From contig NZ_MPZM01000014.1 in assembly GCF_002936955.1 (NCBI RefSeq), forward strand, positions 16,014-80,013: a stretch of 64,000 nucleotides of DNA, read 5' to 3'. This document shows positions 44,628 through 53,003 of this stretch, piece by piece. Positions within the stretch are counted from its first letter, which is position 1; the number at the start of each line of letters is the position of its first letter. Under the pieces are notes generated by a model. The model saw nothing but the letters and a program-made list of their open reading frames with translations. It did no database searches and had not been told where the DNA came from. Both the position numbers and the translations under genes were made by a program. Origin of the DNA: Oceanisphaera arctica. GTDB taxonomy: Bacteria > Pseudomonadota > Gammaproteobacteria > Enterobacterales > Aeromonadaceae.

Positions 44628-45406
44628 ATGCGTCTTGAAAACAAAGTGGCCTTGATTACCGGTGCGGGCCAGGGCATAGGCCGGGCTATTGCCGAGCACT
44701 ATGCGCGGGAAGGCGCCAGAGTCGCGGTAGCGGATCTGGATCTGGGCCGTGCAGAGCAGGTGACCTTGTCCATCGTATCGGCCGGTGGCAGCGCCATCGC
44801 CCTGGAAATGGACGTGACCGACGAGCAGGCGGTAGAGCAGGGCATGGCCCGGATTGTTCGCCACTGGGGCCGGCTGGACATAGCGCTGGCCAACGCCGGT
44901 ATTCAGCATATAGCGCCGCTGCACAAGTTGGCCTTCGATGACTGGAACCGGGTGCTCAACGTGCACCTGGGCGGCGCCTTCCTCGTGACCCGCGCCGCGC
45001 TGCAGCAAATGTACCAGAACGGGGCGGGGTCATGCTGTTCATGGGCTCTGTACATTCCATGGAGGCTTCGCCGCTCAAGGCGCCGTATGTGACCGCCAAG
45101 CACGGCATGCTGGGGCTGTGCCGCTCGGTGGCGCGCGAAGGGGCCGAACACGGGGTGCGCAGCAACATCATCTGCCCCGGCTTCGTTCGCACGCCATTGG
45201 TGGATAAGCAGATCCCGGAGCAGGCCAGGGAGCTGGGTATCAGCGAAGAAGAAGTGATTCGCAACGTGATGCTGAAAAACACCGTCGATGGCGAGTTCAC
45301 CACCCTGGAAGATGTGTCCGAGCTGGCGGTGCATCTGGCGGCCTTTCCGTCGGCGGCCCTCACCGGGCAGGCGATGGTGGTCAGCCACGGCTGGCATATG
45401 CAGTAG
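44628..45406 (+). pseudogene. 3-hydroxybutyrate dehydrogenase (BdhA-like SDR), frameshifted
   Basis: The protein converts 3-hydroxybutyrate to acetoacetate with NAD. The first frame, from ATG 44628 (AAGGAGA, seven-base spacing), holds the cofactor motif ITGAGQGIGRAIAEHY and NAGIQHI. It is lost at a G-rich stretch near 45027; the second frame continues [20 protein letters not shown] (catalytic Tyr), VTAKHG (catalytic Lys), [31 protein letters not shown] and the C-terminal VSHGWHMQ that marks BdhA. A single-base loss (or two-base gain) explains it. It is the third damaged gene of this cluster. Confidence 0.88.
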
Positions 45407-45426
45407 TTAATATGTGAGGCGTGAGG

Positions 45427-45466
45427 GAAAAAAGGCCGGAGCGCTTGTACGCCCCGGCCTTTTGTT
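45427..45466. terminator. Terminator between the dehydrogenase pseudogene and the helicase
   Basis: AAAAGGCCGG and CCGGCCTTTT pair around a 14-base loop with a small inner GCG/CGC stem. It suits both the plus-strand cluster and the convergent helicase gene. Confidence 0.8.
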
Positions 45467-45494
45467 ACCGCGCCTGGTTGGATGACGGGTAGGA

Positions 45495-46901
45495 TCAGTC
45501 GTTGCTGGTCGGTTTCTTGCGCTTCATCGGCGCCATGCCGTCATTGGATCCCAGACCGGCGCCGGTCGGCAGTCGATCACTGCGATCTTTCTGCGCCTTC
45601 ACGGGCTTTTTGGCCGGCTTGTACGCGTTGGGGCCACCTTTGCCCTTGTAGCCGTTGCCTCTGGCGGCTGACTTATCCGCCCCCTTGGGGCCGGACTTTT
45701 GGGCAGCCGGCTTCACGCCCTTGAATTTTCCTTCCAGCCCTTCGATGGTCACGAAGTTGATATCCTGCTGCAGGAAGCGCTCGACCCGTTTGAAGGCGTC
45801 CCAGTCTTTGGGGCCCACCAGCGACATGGCCGTGCCCTTGGCGCCGGCACGACCGGTACGGCCGATGCGGTGCACGTATTCTTCTGCCTGCTTGGGCATG
45901 TCGAAGTTCACTACCAGCGACACCTGCAACAAGTCCAGCCCGCGCGAGGCCACGTCTGTGGTGATCAGCACTTTCTGCTGGCCACGGCTGAAGCTGTCCA
46001 TGATTCGGTTACGTTCGGCCTGGCTCATGTCGCCACTGAGGGCGGCGGTGGTCAGCCCCTGCTCGTGCAACAGGGCCGCCAGCCGCTCGGTATCGGGCCG
46101 GGTGGCGGTAAAGATAATCGCCTGCTGATAGCTTTCGGTGGTCAGAATATGCTGCAACAACGCCTGCTTGTGATCCAGGTGATCACACAGATAAAAGCGC
46201 TTCTCTATATCCAGGTGCTCGGCGTTGGCGGCGCCCACGGCCACCCGTTTGGGGGACTTGAGCAGCTTGTCGGCCATCTCGTTCACTTCGGCGTGATCCA
46301 GGGTGGCCGAGAACATCAGCGTCTGGCGGCGGCGGTGATCGGCGGCCTCGTTGATCTGGTTCAGCTCCTTGGCGAAGCCCAGATCCAACATGCGGTCGGC
46401 CTCGTCCATGATCAGCAGCTCCAGGCCGCCCAGCATCAGCGAACGGGCATCCAGATGGTTGGCCAACCGGCCCGGGGTGGCGACCACCACATGGGGCTCC
46501 TTACGCAGCGCCTTGATCTGGTCGTTGAAGTTTTCGCCGCCCAGCACCAGGGCGATGTTGGTGGAGCTGCCGCTGGTGAGCGAGCGCAGCTGCACATACA
46601 CCTGCTTGGCCAGTTCCCGGGTGGGCGCGAGGATCAGTGCCCGCGGGTCGCGCTTGCTCAGCGCCTTGGTCTTCATCAGCCGGTGCAAAGCCGGCAGCAG
46701 GAAGGCCAGGGTCTTGCCCGATCCGGTTTTGGAGGACGCGATCAGATCATGGCCGGTCAATATGACCGGAATGGCCCTGTCCTGGATCTCGGTGGGCGTG
46801 GTGAGACCCATGTGATCCAATGCGGTCAATAGACGGGAATCCAGCCCAAGATCTTTAAACTGTTCGGGTTTTTGCGCCAACGTGCTGCTCCGGTGTGTCA
46901 T
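45495..46901 (-). CDS. DEAD-box ATP-dependent RNA helicase
   Basis: A 468-residue helicase with the full motif set: Q-motif (FKDLGLDSRLLTAL and TPTEIQ), motif I SSKTGSGKT, Ia APTRELA, II MDEADRML, III FSATL, V TTDVASRGLD and VI HRIGRTGRAGA. The C-terminal 75 residues are a basic, Gly/Lys/Pro-rich tail, as in helicases that act on rRNA. It resembles the SrmB/RhlE class; exact role is not fixed. It is monocistronic and divergent from an iron-type ABC importer. Confidence 0.93.
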   Translation of the reverse strand: MTHRSSTLAQKPEQFKDLGLDSRLLTALDHMGLTTPTEIQDRAIPVILTGHDLIASSKTGSGKTLAFLLPALHRLMKTKALSKRDPRALILAPTRELAKQVYVQLRSLTSGSSTNIALVLGGENFNDQIKALRKEPHVVVATPGRLANHLDARSLMLGGLELLIMDEADRMLDLGFAKELNQINEAADHRRRQTLMFSATLDHAEVNEMADKLLKSPKRVAVGAANAEHLDIEKRFYLCDHLDHKQALLQHILTTESYQQAIIFTATRPDTERLAALLHEQGLTTAALSGDMSQAERNRIMDSFSRGQQKVLITTDVASRGLDLLQVSLVVNFDMPKQAEEYVHRIGRTGRAGAKGTAMSLVGPKDWDAFKRVERFLQQDINFVTIEGLEGKFKGVKPAAQKSGPKGADKSAARGNGYKGKGGPNAYKPAKKPVKAQKDRSDRLPTGAGLGSNDGMAPMKRKKPTSND

Positions 46902-47048
46902 GTGTCAACTCAGAATGGATAGCGTGAGAGTCGACAGAGAAAAAGGAAGGAAAAAACGACCGCCATTGTATAAGAATTTTGGCCAGATGTAATGATCCGG
47001 CGCCGCCTGGCTGTCCGGTGCCAGTGGGGATAAGTGTTTGCAAATAGC

Positions 47049-47067
47049 AATGGTTAGCAATACCATT
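47049..47067 (+). promoter_or_regulatory. Candidate Fur box upstream of the iron-type importer
   Basis: AATGGT, seven bases, ACCATT forms a 19-bp inverted repeat within AT-rich NAT-like hexamers (AATGGT, TAGCAA, TACCAT, TAGCAT). It is 34 bases upstream of the binding-protein gene. The match to the Fur consensus is moderate. Confidence 0.5.
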
Positions 47068-47100
47068 AGCATCCCTTATTTTTCCTCTTCGAGACTGCTC

Positions 47101-48216
47101 ATGTTCAGAAAGTGCTTACTGCTGCTTTGTGCCTGTTTTATCACGCTGCCGGCATTGGCGGCCGAGCGCCAGATAACCGATCTGTTGGGTCGCACCCTGA
47201 CCCTGCCGAGCCAGGTAGACCGCATTATTCTTTCCGAAGCCCGCCTGATGTACATACTGATGCCGCTGCAAAAGGACGACCCCTTTGCCCATGTGGTGGC
47301 CTGGTCGGACGATATGGAGCGGGCCGACCCCGATACCTACATCAAGCTGGCCGAGACCTTTCCCGACACCGTCAACACGCTGCCGCGTTTTGGCCATCCC
47401 GGCAAGGTGACCTTCGACGTTGAAAAGGCCCTGACCCTGGATGCCCAGCTGGTGGTGGTCAACCAGGCCTATCATCAGCTTTGGCAGGAAAACGGCACCC
47501 TGAACAAGCTGGAGAAGGCGGGAATTTCCACCCTGTTTGTCGACTTCCGCGATGCGCCGACCGAGAACACCCTGCCCAGCATCCGTATTCTGGGTGAGGT
47601 GCTGCACAAGGAGAAAGAAGCCGAGGCGGTCAACAGCTTTATTGCCGACAAAATGGCCCGGGTGGCTGAGCGCATGAAAGGACTGAAAGCACAAGAACGC
47701 CCGCTGGTGCTGATGGAGCGCGCCTCCGGCATGGGCGATTGTTGTCAGGTGTTTGGCCCCAACAACTTCGGCCACTATGTGGAGCTGGCCGGCGGCAACA
47801 ACTGGGGCAGTAACAAGACCCAGGCCCTGTCGCTGGCGATCAATCCGGAAGCCCTGGTCACCGAGCCTTTCGATCTGATTATCGGTACCGGCGCCAACTG
47901 GCAAGAGGCTTATCCCGAGGCCACCAGCCTTAATCTGGGCTACAAGGCCGAGGACGAGGATCTGCAACGGGGATTCCAGGCCCTGAGCCAGCGCGCCGGC
48001 TGGCAGGCCATAGACGCCGTTGCCAACAAGGCGTTTTACGGTATCTGGCACCAGTTCTACAACAGCCCGACCTATTTTGCCGCCATCGAAGTCATGGCCC
48101 AGTGGATGCACCCCGAGCGCATGCAGGGCATAGACGCCGAAGCGGATTTTCGCGAATTTCACGAGCGCTTTATGCCGTTCCCTTATGAAGGTCGCTTCTG
48201 GGTGAAAATGCAATGA
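47101..48216 (+). CDS. Iron/siderophore ABC transporter substrate-binding protein
   Basis: A 371-residue periplasmic protein of the FepB/BtuF-like class. The signal peptide ends near residue 21 (ITLPALA), followed by ERQITDLLGRTLTLPSQVDRIILSEARLMY, the entry of the first lobe. The second lobe shows LVLMERASGMGDCCQVFGPNNFG and PEALVTEPFDLIIGTGANW. The ATG at 47101 is preferred over an in-frame ATG 63 bases earlier because the signal peptide then begins correctly. It forms an operon with the permease and ATPase genes (overlaps of four bases). The ligand is unknown. Confidence 0.88.
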   Translation: MFRKCLLLLCACFITLPALAAERQITDLLGRTLTLPSQVDRIILSEARLMYILMPLQKDDPFAHVVAWSDDMERADPDTYIKLAETFPDTVNTLPRFGHPGKVTFDVEKALTLDAQLVVVNQAYHQLWQENGTLNKLEKAGISTLFVDFRDAPTENTLPSIRILGEVLHKEKEAEAVNSFIADKMARVAERMKGLKAQERPLVLMERASGMGDCCQVFGPNNFGHYVELAGGNNWGSNKTQALSLAINPEALVTEPFDLIIGTGANWQEAYPEATSLNLGYKAEDEDLQRGFQALSQRAGWQAIDAVANKAFYGIWHQFYNSPTYFAAIEVMAQWMHPERMQGIDAEADFREFHERFMPFPYEGRFWVKMQ

Positions 48217-49286
48217 GTACCAACGCCATCATGGCCCGTCAGGAAGACCGCCATCACTATCGTCAACACCAGGGACGGCGCCTGCAGTGGGTGGCCATCG
48301 GCGCCATGCTGCTGCTGGGTATCTTTCTGCTGGACATGACCCTGGGCCCGGGAAAACTGGGTCTGGCGCAGGTGGCCGCCACCCTGATGGATCCGGATGG
48401 CGCAGATATGAAGTCCCGTTTCATTATCTGGGATATCCGCCTGCCGGTGGCGCTGATGGCGGTACTGGTGGGCGCGGCCCTGGGCGGGGCCGGCGCCCTG
48501 ATGCAGACCATCCTCAACAATCCGCTGGCCGAACCCTTTACCCTGGGTATTTCCCATGCCGCCGCCTTTGGTGCGGCCCTGGCCATTGCCTTCGGTGCGC
48601 CGCTGCTGCCCTGGGAATGGGCTCAGGGTTACATGATTACCCTTAATGCCTTCCTGTTCGCCTGCCTGAGCGCCGGGGTCATATTTCTGGTCAGCCGCAT
48701 GCGCGGCTCCACGCAAGAAACCATGATCCTCACCGGCATCGCCATCCTGTTCGTATTTTCTGCCCTCAACGCCATGCTGCAGTTTGCGGCCAGCGCCGAG
48801 ACCCTGCAGCAGATCGTGTTCTGGGCCATGGGCTCCCTTGGCCGGGCCACTTGGCCCAAGGTGGGCGTGGCGGCGGCGCTGTTGTTGCTGGCCTGCGTGT
48901 TGCTGTCGCGCAGCGCCTGGCGGCTGACCGCCCTGCGCATGGGTGACGAGGCGGCCGAGGCCATGGGGGTGAACGTGACCCGCATCCGGCTGGTGGTGCT
49001 GTTGCTGTCGTCTCTGCTGGCGGCGGTGGCGGTGGCCTTTGTCGGCATCATCGGCTTCGTCGGCCTGGTGGGGCCGCACATGGCGCGCATGCTGCTGGGC
49101 GAAGATCAGCGCTTCTTCCTGCCCGGATCCATGCTGTTCGGCGCCATTCTGCTCACCATCGCCGAAATTCTCTCCAAGAGCATCATCCCCGGCATTCTGT
49201 TGCCTATCGGCATCACCACCTCGCTGATTGGGGTGCCGTTCTTCGTATTTTTGCTGGTAGTGGTGCGTAGAAGGAGCTGGTCATGA
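48213..49286 (+). CDS. Iron/siderophore ABC transporter permease (FecCD family)
   Basis: A 357-residue membrane protein with nine or ten helices. Family motifs: DIRLPVALMAVLVGAALGGAGALMQTILNNPLAEPFTLGIS and, near the end, GFVGLVGPHMARMLLGEDQRFFLPGSMLFGAILLTIAE. It overlaps both neighbouring genes by four bases, showing a tight operon. It channels ferric siderophore, haem or cobalamin-type ligands. Confidence 0.94.
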   Translation: MSTNAIMARQEDRHHYRQHQGRRLQWVAIGAMLLLGIFLLDMTLGPGKLGLAQVAATLMDPDGADMKSRFIIWDIRLPVALMAVLVGAALGGAGALMQTILNNPLAEPFTLGISHAAAFGAALAIAFGAPLLPWEWAQGYMITLNAFLFACLSAGVIFLVSRMRGSTQETMILTGIAILFVFSALNAMLQFAASAETLQQIVFWAMGSLGRATWPKVGVAAALLLLACVLLSRSAWRLTALRMGDEAAEAMGVNVTRIRLVVLLLSSLLAAVAVAFVGIIGFVGLVGPHMARMLLGEDQRFFLPGSMLFGAILLTIAEILSKSIIPGILLPIGITTSLIGVPFFVFLLVVVRRRSWS

Positions 49287-50053
49287 GCCTGACACTGGAA
49301 CACCTGAGCCTGGGCTACCGTCAGGGGCTGATTGTGGATGACTTGAGCCTGACTGCCGAGGCTGGTCGCTTGAGCGTGCTGCTGGGCCCCAACGGCACCG
49401 GTAAGTCGACCCTGCTCAAGGGCATTGCCGGCCTGCTGGACCCGCAGCAGGGCAGGGTATTGCTGGGCGGTCAGGATCTGGCCAACCTGAGCCGTGCCCG
49501 TCGGGCCGGGCAGCTGGTGTATCTGCCCCAGACCACCCCGGTGGGAGTACGGATTACGGTATTTGAAGCCATCTTGATGGCGCTGAAGGTGCACGGCAAG
49601 GTGCGGGTGACCGATGCGGATCTGGCGCTGGTGCGTGGCGTGCTGGACGAGCTGGAGATAGCGCATCTTTCACCCCGTTATCTGGAGCAGCTGTCCGGTG
49701 GTCAGCGCCAGATGGTGGCTATCGCCCAGGCGCTGATCCGCAGACCAAAGGTACTGCTGCTGGATGAACCCACCAGTGCGCTGGACCTGTATCATTCGCT
49801 GCACATCATGGCGGTATTGCGACGTCTCACCCGTGAACAGAACATGGTGACCCTGGTGGCTATTCACGACTTGAACCTGGCGGCTCGCTGTGCCGACGAC
49901 GTGCTGGCGGTGAAGGGCGGCAAGCTGCAGGCCTTCGGCCCGCTGCACCAGTGCCTGCAAGCCGAGCTGATCCAGACCTTGTACGGAGTAGAAGCAGAAA
50001 TTCTGCCCGGCCCGGACGACAGCCTGCTGATCTATCCCCGACTGGCGGGCTGA
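49283..50053 (+). CDS. Iron/siderophore ABC transporter ATP-binding protein
   Basis: A 256-residue ABC ATPase of the FepC class. Walker A is GPNGTGKSTLLKG, Q-loop YLPQTTPVG, signature LSGGQRQMVAIAQAL, Walker B VLLLDEPTSALD and H-loop VAIHDLNLAARCAD, all intact. It powers the upstream permease. The operon ends here, and the next gene is on the opposite strand. Confidence 0.94.
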   Translation: MSLTLEHLSLGYRQGLIVDDLSLTAEAGRLSVLLGPNGTGKSTLLKGIAGLLDPQQGRVLLGGQDLANLSRARRAGQLVYLPQTTPVGVRITVFEAILMALKVHGKVRVTDADLALVRGVLDELEIAHLSPRYLEQLSGGQRQMVAIAQALIRRPKVLLLDEPTSALDLYHSLHIMAVLRRLTREQNMVTLVAIHDLNLAARCADDVLAVKGGKLQAFGPLHQCLQAELIQTLYGVEAEILPGPDDSLLIYPRLAG

Positions 50054-50095
50054 TTGGCAGTCTGGTCTACAGTCCCTGTCGGATAGTGTGTGCAA

Positions 50096-50566
50096 CTACA
50101 CAGTATCTTGCCCTTCGATGATAAAAGGCGAGCCTGGCGCTTTCGCATAGTGTTGCTCATAGCGGTAGGCTTTTTGCTCTAGCGGTGCCTGACGATAACC
50201 ATGCTGCAGGATCTCGTTCAGGTAACGTTGAATAAAGGCATCGGCACCCAATTTCCGCCACTGCAGCACATGCACCAGTTCGTGAAAATGAACTCGCAGC
50301 TGACTCGCGGCCCGCGGCTTAAGGTAATAGGTATCATCCAGCGTCAGCCCCATAGCACCGGGACTTAACAATTCACCCAGACCTAAATGCCTGACCACCA
50401 TATCAGGCGGTCTGGGTAATTGCTCCACGACGACAAAGCCGGCATGACTCAGCAGTTCATCGCCGAAAAAACCGCCAAAGTGCTGCGCAAGTTGGGTACA
50501 GGAACGGCGCTGTTCCCGGTAGTGGTGGTTGGTGGCGGTTACCCAGGCAAGAATATCGAATGGCAC
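50096..50566 (-). CDS. Hypothetical protein with an HExxH motif
   Basis: A 156-residue soluble protein. Residues 93-99 read HELVHVLQW, a zinc-metallopeptidase HExxH pattern. A second possible zinc ligand, Glu, lies about 20 residues later in YLNEILQHGYRQ, and a TYYLKPRAASQLRVH strand comes just before. No signal peptide is seen. It resembles small uncharacterised metallopeptidase-like proteins; activity is unproven. It lies convergent with the iron transporter operon. Confidence 0.7.
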   Translation of the reverse strand: MPFDILAWVTATNHHYREQRRSCTQLAQHFGGFFGDELLSHAGFVVVEQLPRPPDMVVRHLGLGELLSPGAMGLTLDDTYYLKPRAASQLRVHFHELVHVLQWRKLGADAFIQRYLNEILQHGYRQAPLEQKAYRYEQHYAKAPGSPFIIEGQDTV

Positions 50567-50645
50567 CTATTACTCCTGTTGCAGCGTCTAATTATTGTGT
50601 TGGCCCTTTGGCCGACGGAAGTGGAGTGCCTTGCACTCTCAAACC

Positions 50646-50912
50646 CTACCGTAGCTGACTGTCTTTACTCCCGCGCCGGTTGACGCCGTCAACCGCCTTG
50701 CGCTGCTTTTCCTGCTCGGACTGACATGCGATGCACAGCCGCACGCCCGGCACCGCCTTACGCCGCGCCTCGGGAATGGGGACGTCACATTCCTCACAGT
50801 GGGTCAGACTTTCGCCACCACTCAGGTGGCTTCGGGCATCCTGCACCGCGTCTTCCACACTGGCATCTATCTGATCCTGCACGGCGCCGTCTCGTGACCA
50901 TCCTCCTGCCAT
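50646..50912 (-). CDS. DksA/TraR family zinc-finger protein (YbiI-like)
   Basis: An 88-residue protein. The C-terminal zinc finger has CEECDVPIPEARRKAVPGVRLC plus IACQ, the TraR/DksA pattern, preceded by a short helical N-terminus (QDQIDASVEDAVQDARSHL). It is far too short to hold the coiled coil of full DksA, so it is a YbiI/TraR-type small member. The ATG at 50912 has a good GGAGGA ribosome binding site. The role is unknown. Confidence 0.88.
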   Translation of the reverse strand: MAGGWSRDGAVQDQIDASVEDAVQDARSHLSGGESLTHCEECDVPIPEARRKAVPGVRLCIACQSEQEKQRKAVDGVNRRGSKDSQLR

Positions 50913-51070
50913 GGTGTTTTCCTCCTCTCGCCTGGCAATCAGGCAATCTGACAATATTGTGTTGCTGCTCCGACTGAGCCAAGACTCACCTCATCATCAT
51001 ATCCCTTCGCCCGCCACCCTGCCTTGCGCGAGAACACAGATAGGAGCCAAATCTCATGGCTCTGGTTTTT

Positions 51071-51094
51071 GTTGGTCGATTTCAATCGACCAAC
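51071..51094. promoter_or_regulatory. Perfect 24-bp palindrome
   Basis: GTTGGTCGATT and AATCGACCAAC around TC. It lies upstream of the zinc-finger gene in a stretch with no supported gene (50913-51349). It could be an operator or a hairpin. Confidence 0.5.
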
Positions 51095-51252
51095 ATTGCT
51101 CGCAATTGACCGCCGAAGCTCATTTTCTGTTTATGGCACTGGCCAACCCGGTTTGCAGATAGTCGTCGCGGACATCCAGTTCATACACGGTTCTGGATGA
51201 GATCAGACACAACGAGTATGTCTGAATGGAAGTCCAGTGCTGATGGTCGTGG

Positions 51253-51272
51253 ATCTCCGCCTTCGCGGAGAT
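51253..51272. repeat. Short palindromic intergenic repeat
   Basis: ATCTCCGC, CTTC, GCGGAGAT, followed by GACC. This form is typical of short dispersed palindromes of many bacterial genomes (REP-like). Related sequences (CGGAGGTGA) recur just after it. Confidence 0.5.
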
Positions 51273-51349
51273 GACCAAGGGTAAAGAGCGGAGGTGATTA
51301 AAGGTAAGGATCGGAGGTGACGAAGTGAGTGGGCAAAGGCTTCAACACA

Positions 51350-51378
51350 AAAAACGGGCCGAGAGGCCCGTTTTTTGT
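51350..51378 (-). terminator. Terminator of nhaC
   Basis: AAAAAACGGGCC and GGCCCGTTTTTT pair around GAGA. T-run on the minus strand makes it a strong intrinsic terminator for nhaC; it works in both directions. Confidence 0.9.
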
Positions 51379-51390
51379 ACTTGCGGTGTG

Positions 51391-52866
51391 TTATTTCGCC
51401 GGCACCGGCTCGGGGACGAGTTCGGCTTCTTGCCGTTGCCATTGTGCAGCTTCTTCCGCGCTGAGTTTGGGCGAGAACCAGCCCAGGTGGGCGTAGGTCA
51501 TGCCGATCAGCGGCGACAGCCAGCAGGCGAAGGCCAGCGGAATGTAGAGCAGGTTCTCGGTGTTGCCTTCGGCAATGCCCAGCCCCAGCGCGGTAATCAC
51601 CACGGCGCCACCGGCGTTCCAGGGAATGAGCGGCGATATCAGGGTGCCGCCTTCCTCAACCGCTCGCGACAGGTTCAGCGCCGAGTAGCCCTTGGCCCGA
51701 TAGGCGGGGGCGAACATGCGGCCGGGCAGGGCGATGGACAGGTAGGGGTCGCCGCCAATCACGTTGGTCATGGCCGAGGTGGCGATGGCGGAAGACTGAA
51801 TGGCACCAAAGCTTTTGGCGCGGGTCAGAATTTTTTCCATTATCACTTCCAGGCAGCCGGTGCGTTCCAGCACGCCGCCAAAGGCCAGGGCCACCAGCAT
51901 CAGGGTGATCACCCAGGTCATGCTCTGTATGCCGCCACGGTTGAGCAGGGCATCTATTTCGCGCACGCCGGTCTCAATCTGATAACCGCTGAACATGAAG
52001 TTGAAGGCCTGTTGCAGACCCACATCCTGAGTCAGCATGGCGGTGGCCAGGCCCAGCATGGCGCCGGCAAACAGGGTGGGCAGGGCGGGCATTTTCTTCA
52101 GGGCCAGCAGTACGGTCACGCCCAGGGGCAGCAGCAAAGGCCATGACAGGTTGAAGTGCTGATCCAGGCCGCTGATGATGTTCTCGATGCGACCGAAGTC
52201 CACGGCCTGATCGCCAATCAGACTGAAGCCGGCGAACAGATAGATGACCAGAGCAATCAGCATGGCTGGAATGGTGGTGGGCAGCATGTTGCGGATATGG
52301 TCGAACAGGTTCACGCCGGTCACAGCCGGGGCCAGATTGGTGGTGTCCGACAGCGGTGACATCTTGTCACCGAAGAAGGCGCCCGACACCACGGCGCCGG
52401 CGGTCCAGTACATGGGGATGTCGAAGCCGTTGCCGATGCCCATCAGCGCCAGGCCTACGGTGCCGGTGGTGCCCCAGGAGGTACCGAGCGACACCGAGAC
52501 CACGGCGCAGATCAACACGCTGGCGGCCAGAAACAGCTCGGGCGAGATCAGGCTCAGGCCCAGCTTGATCAGATAAGGCACGGTACCGCTGGCAATCCAG
52601 ATGCCGACGATCATGCCCACAATAATCAGAATGCCCACAGACTGCAGGCCCAGGCGCACCACGTGCATGATGCCGTCTTCCATCTCGGGCCAGCGGTAGC
52701 CGCGCAGCCAGCCGATGAGGGCGGTGATGGCCACGCCGATGGCGAGCGGAATATGGGGGGTGAAGTTGCCAAAGTGAAACAGCTGCACACCCAGCACGAC
52801 AAAGGTCAGTGCAATGGGCAGGCAGGCCAGCCAGAAGCCGGGTTTACGAGGGGGTGATGTTGCCAT
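51391..52866 (-). CDS. Na+/H+ antiporter NhaC family
   Basis: A 491-residue membrane protein with 11-12 hydrophobic segments. The NhaC family blocks are visible: GTSWGTTGTVGLALMGIGNGF, GAFFGDKMSPLSDTTNLAPA and AMTNVIGGDPYLSIALPGRMFAP. It exports sodium in exchange for protons, which would suit a marine or saline habitat. It stands alone with its own terminator. Some family members carry organic acids instead, for example malate-lactate exchange, so the substrate is probable rather than certain. Confidence 0.9.
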   Translation of the reverse strand: MATSPPRKPGFWLACLPIALTFVVLGVQLFHFGNFTPHIPLAIGVAITALIGWLRGYRWPEMEDGIMHVVRLGLQSVGILIIVGMIVGIWIASGTVPYLIKLGLSLISPELFLAASVLICAVVSVSLGTSWGTTGTVGLALMGIGNGFDIPMYWTAGAVVSGAFFGDKMSPLSDTTNLAPAVTGVNLFDHIRNMLPTTIPAMLIALVIYLFAGFSLIGDQAVDFGRIENIISGLDQHFNLSWPLLLPLGVTVLLALKKMPALPTLFAGAMLGLATAMLTQDVGLQQAFNFMFSGYQIETGVREIDALLNRGGIQSMTWVITLMLVALAFGGVLERTGCLEVIMEKILTRAKSFGAIQSSAIATSAMTNVIGGDPYLSIALPGRMFAPAYRAKGYSALNLSRAVEEGGTLISPLIPWNAGGAVVITALGLGIAEGNTENLLYIPLAFACWLSPLIGMTYAHLGWFSPKLSAEEAAQWQRQEAELVPEPVPAK

Positions 52867-53003
52867 GGTTCTCTCCTTGAGCCTGTGAGACGGGCCGGTT
52901 TGTGCAACCGGCCGGCGCCAGATATCCCGGGGGACATCGTCAGACTAAGGCTGCCATGTATGACAGTTATGGGGTAAATGTAAAAAATTGTAACAAAGTT
53001 GTT

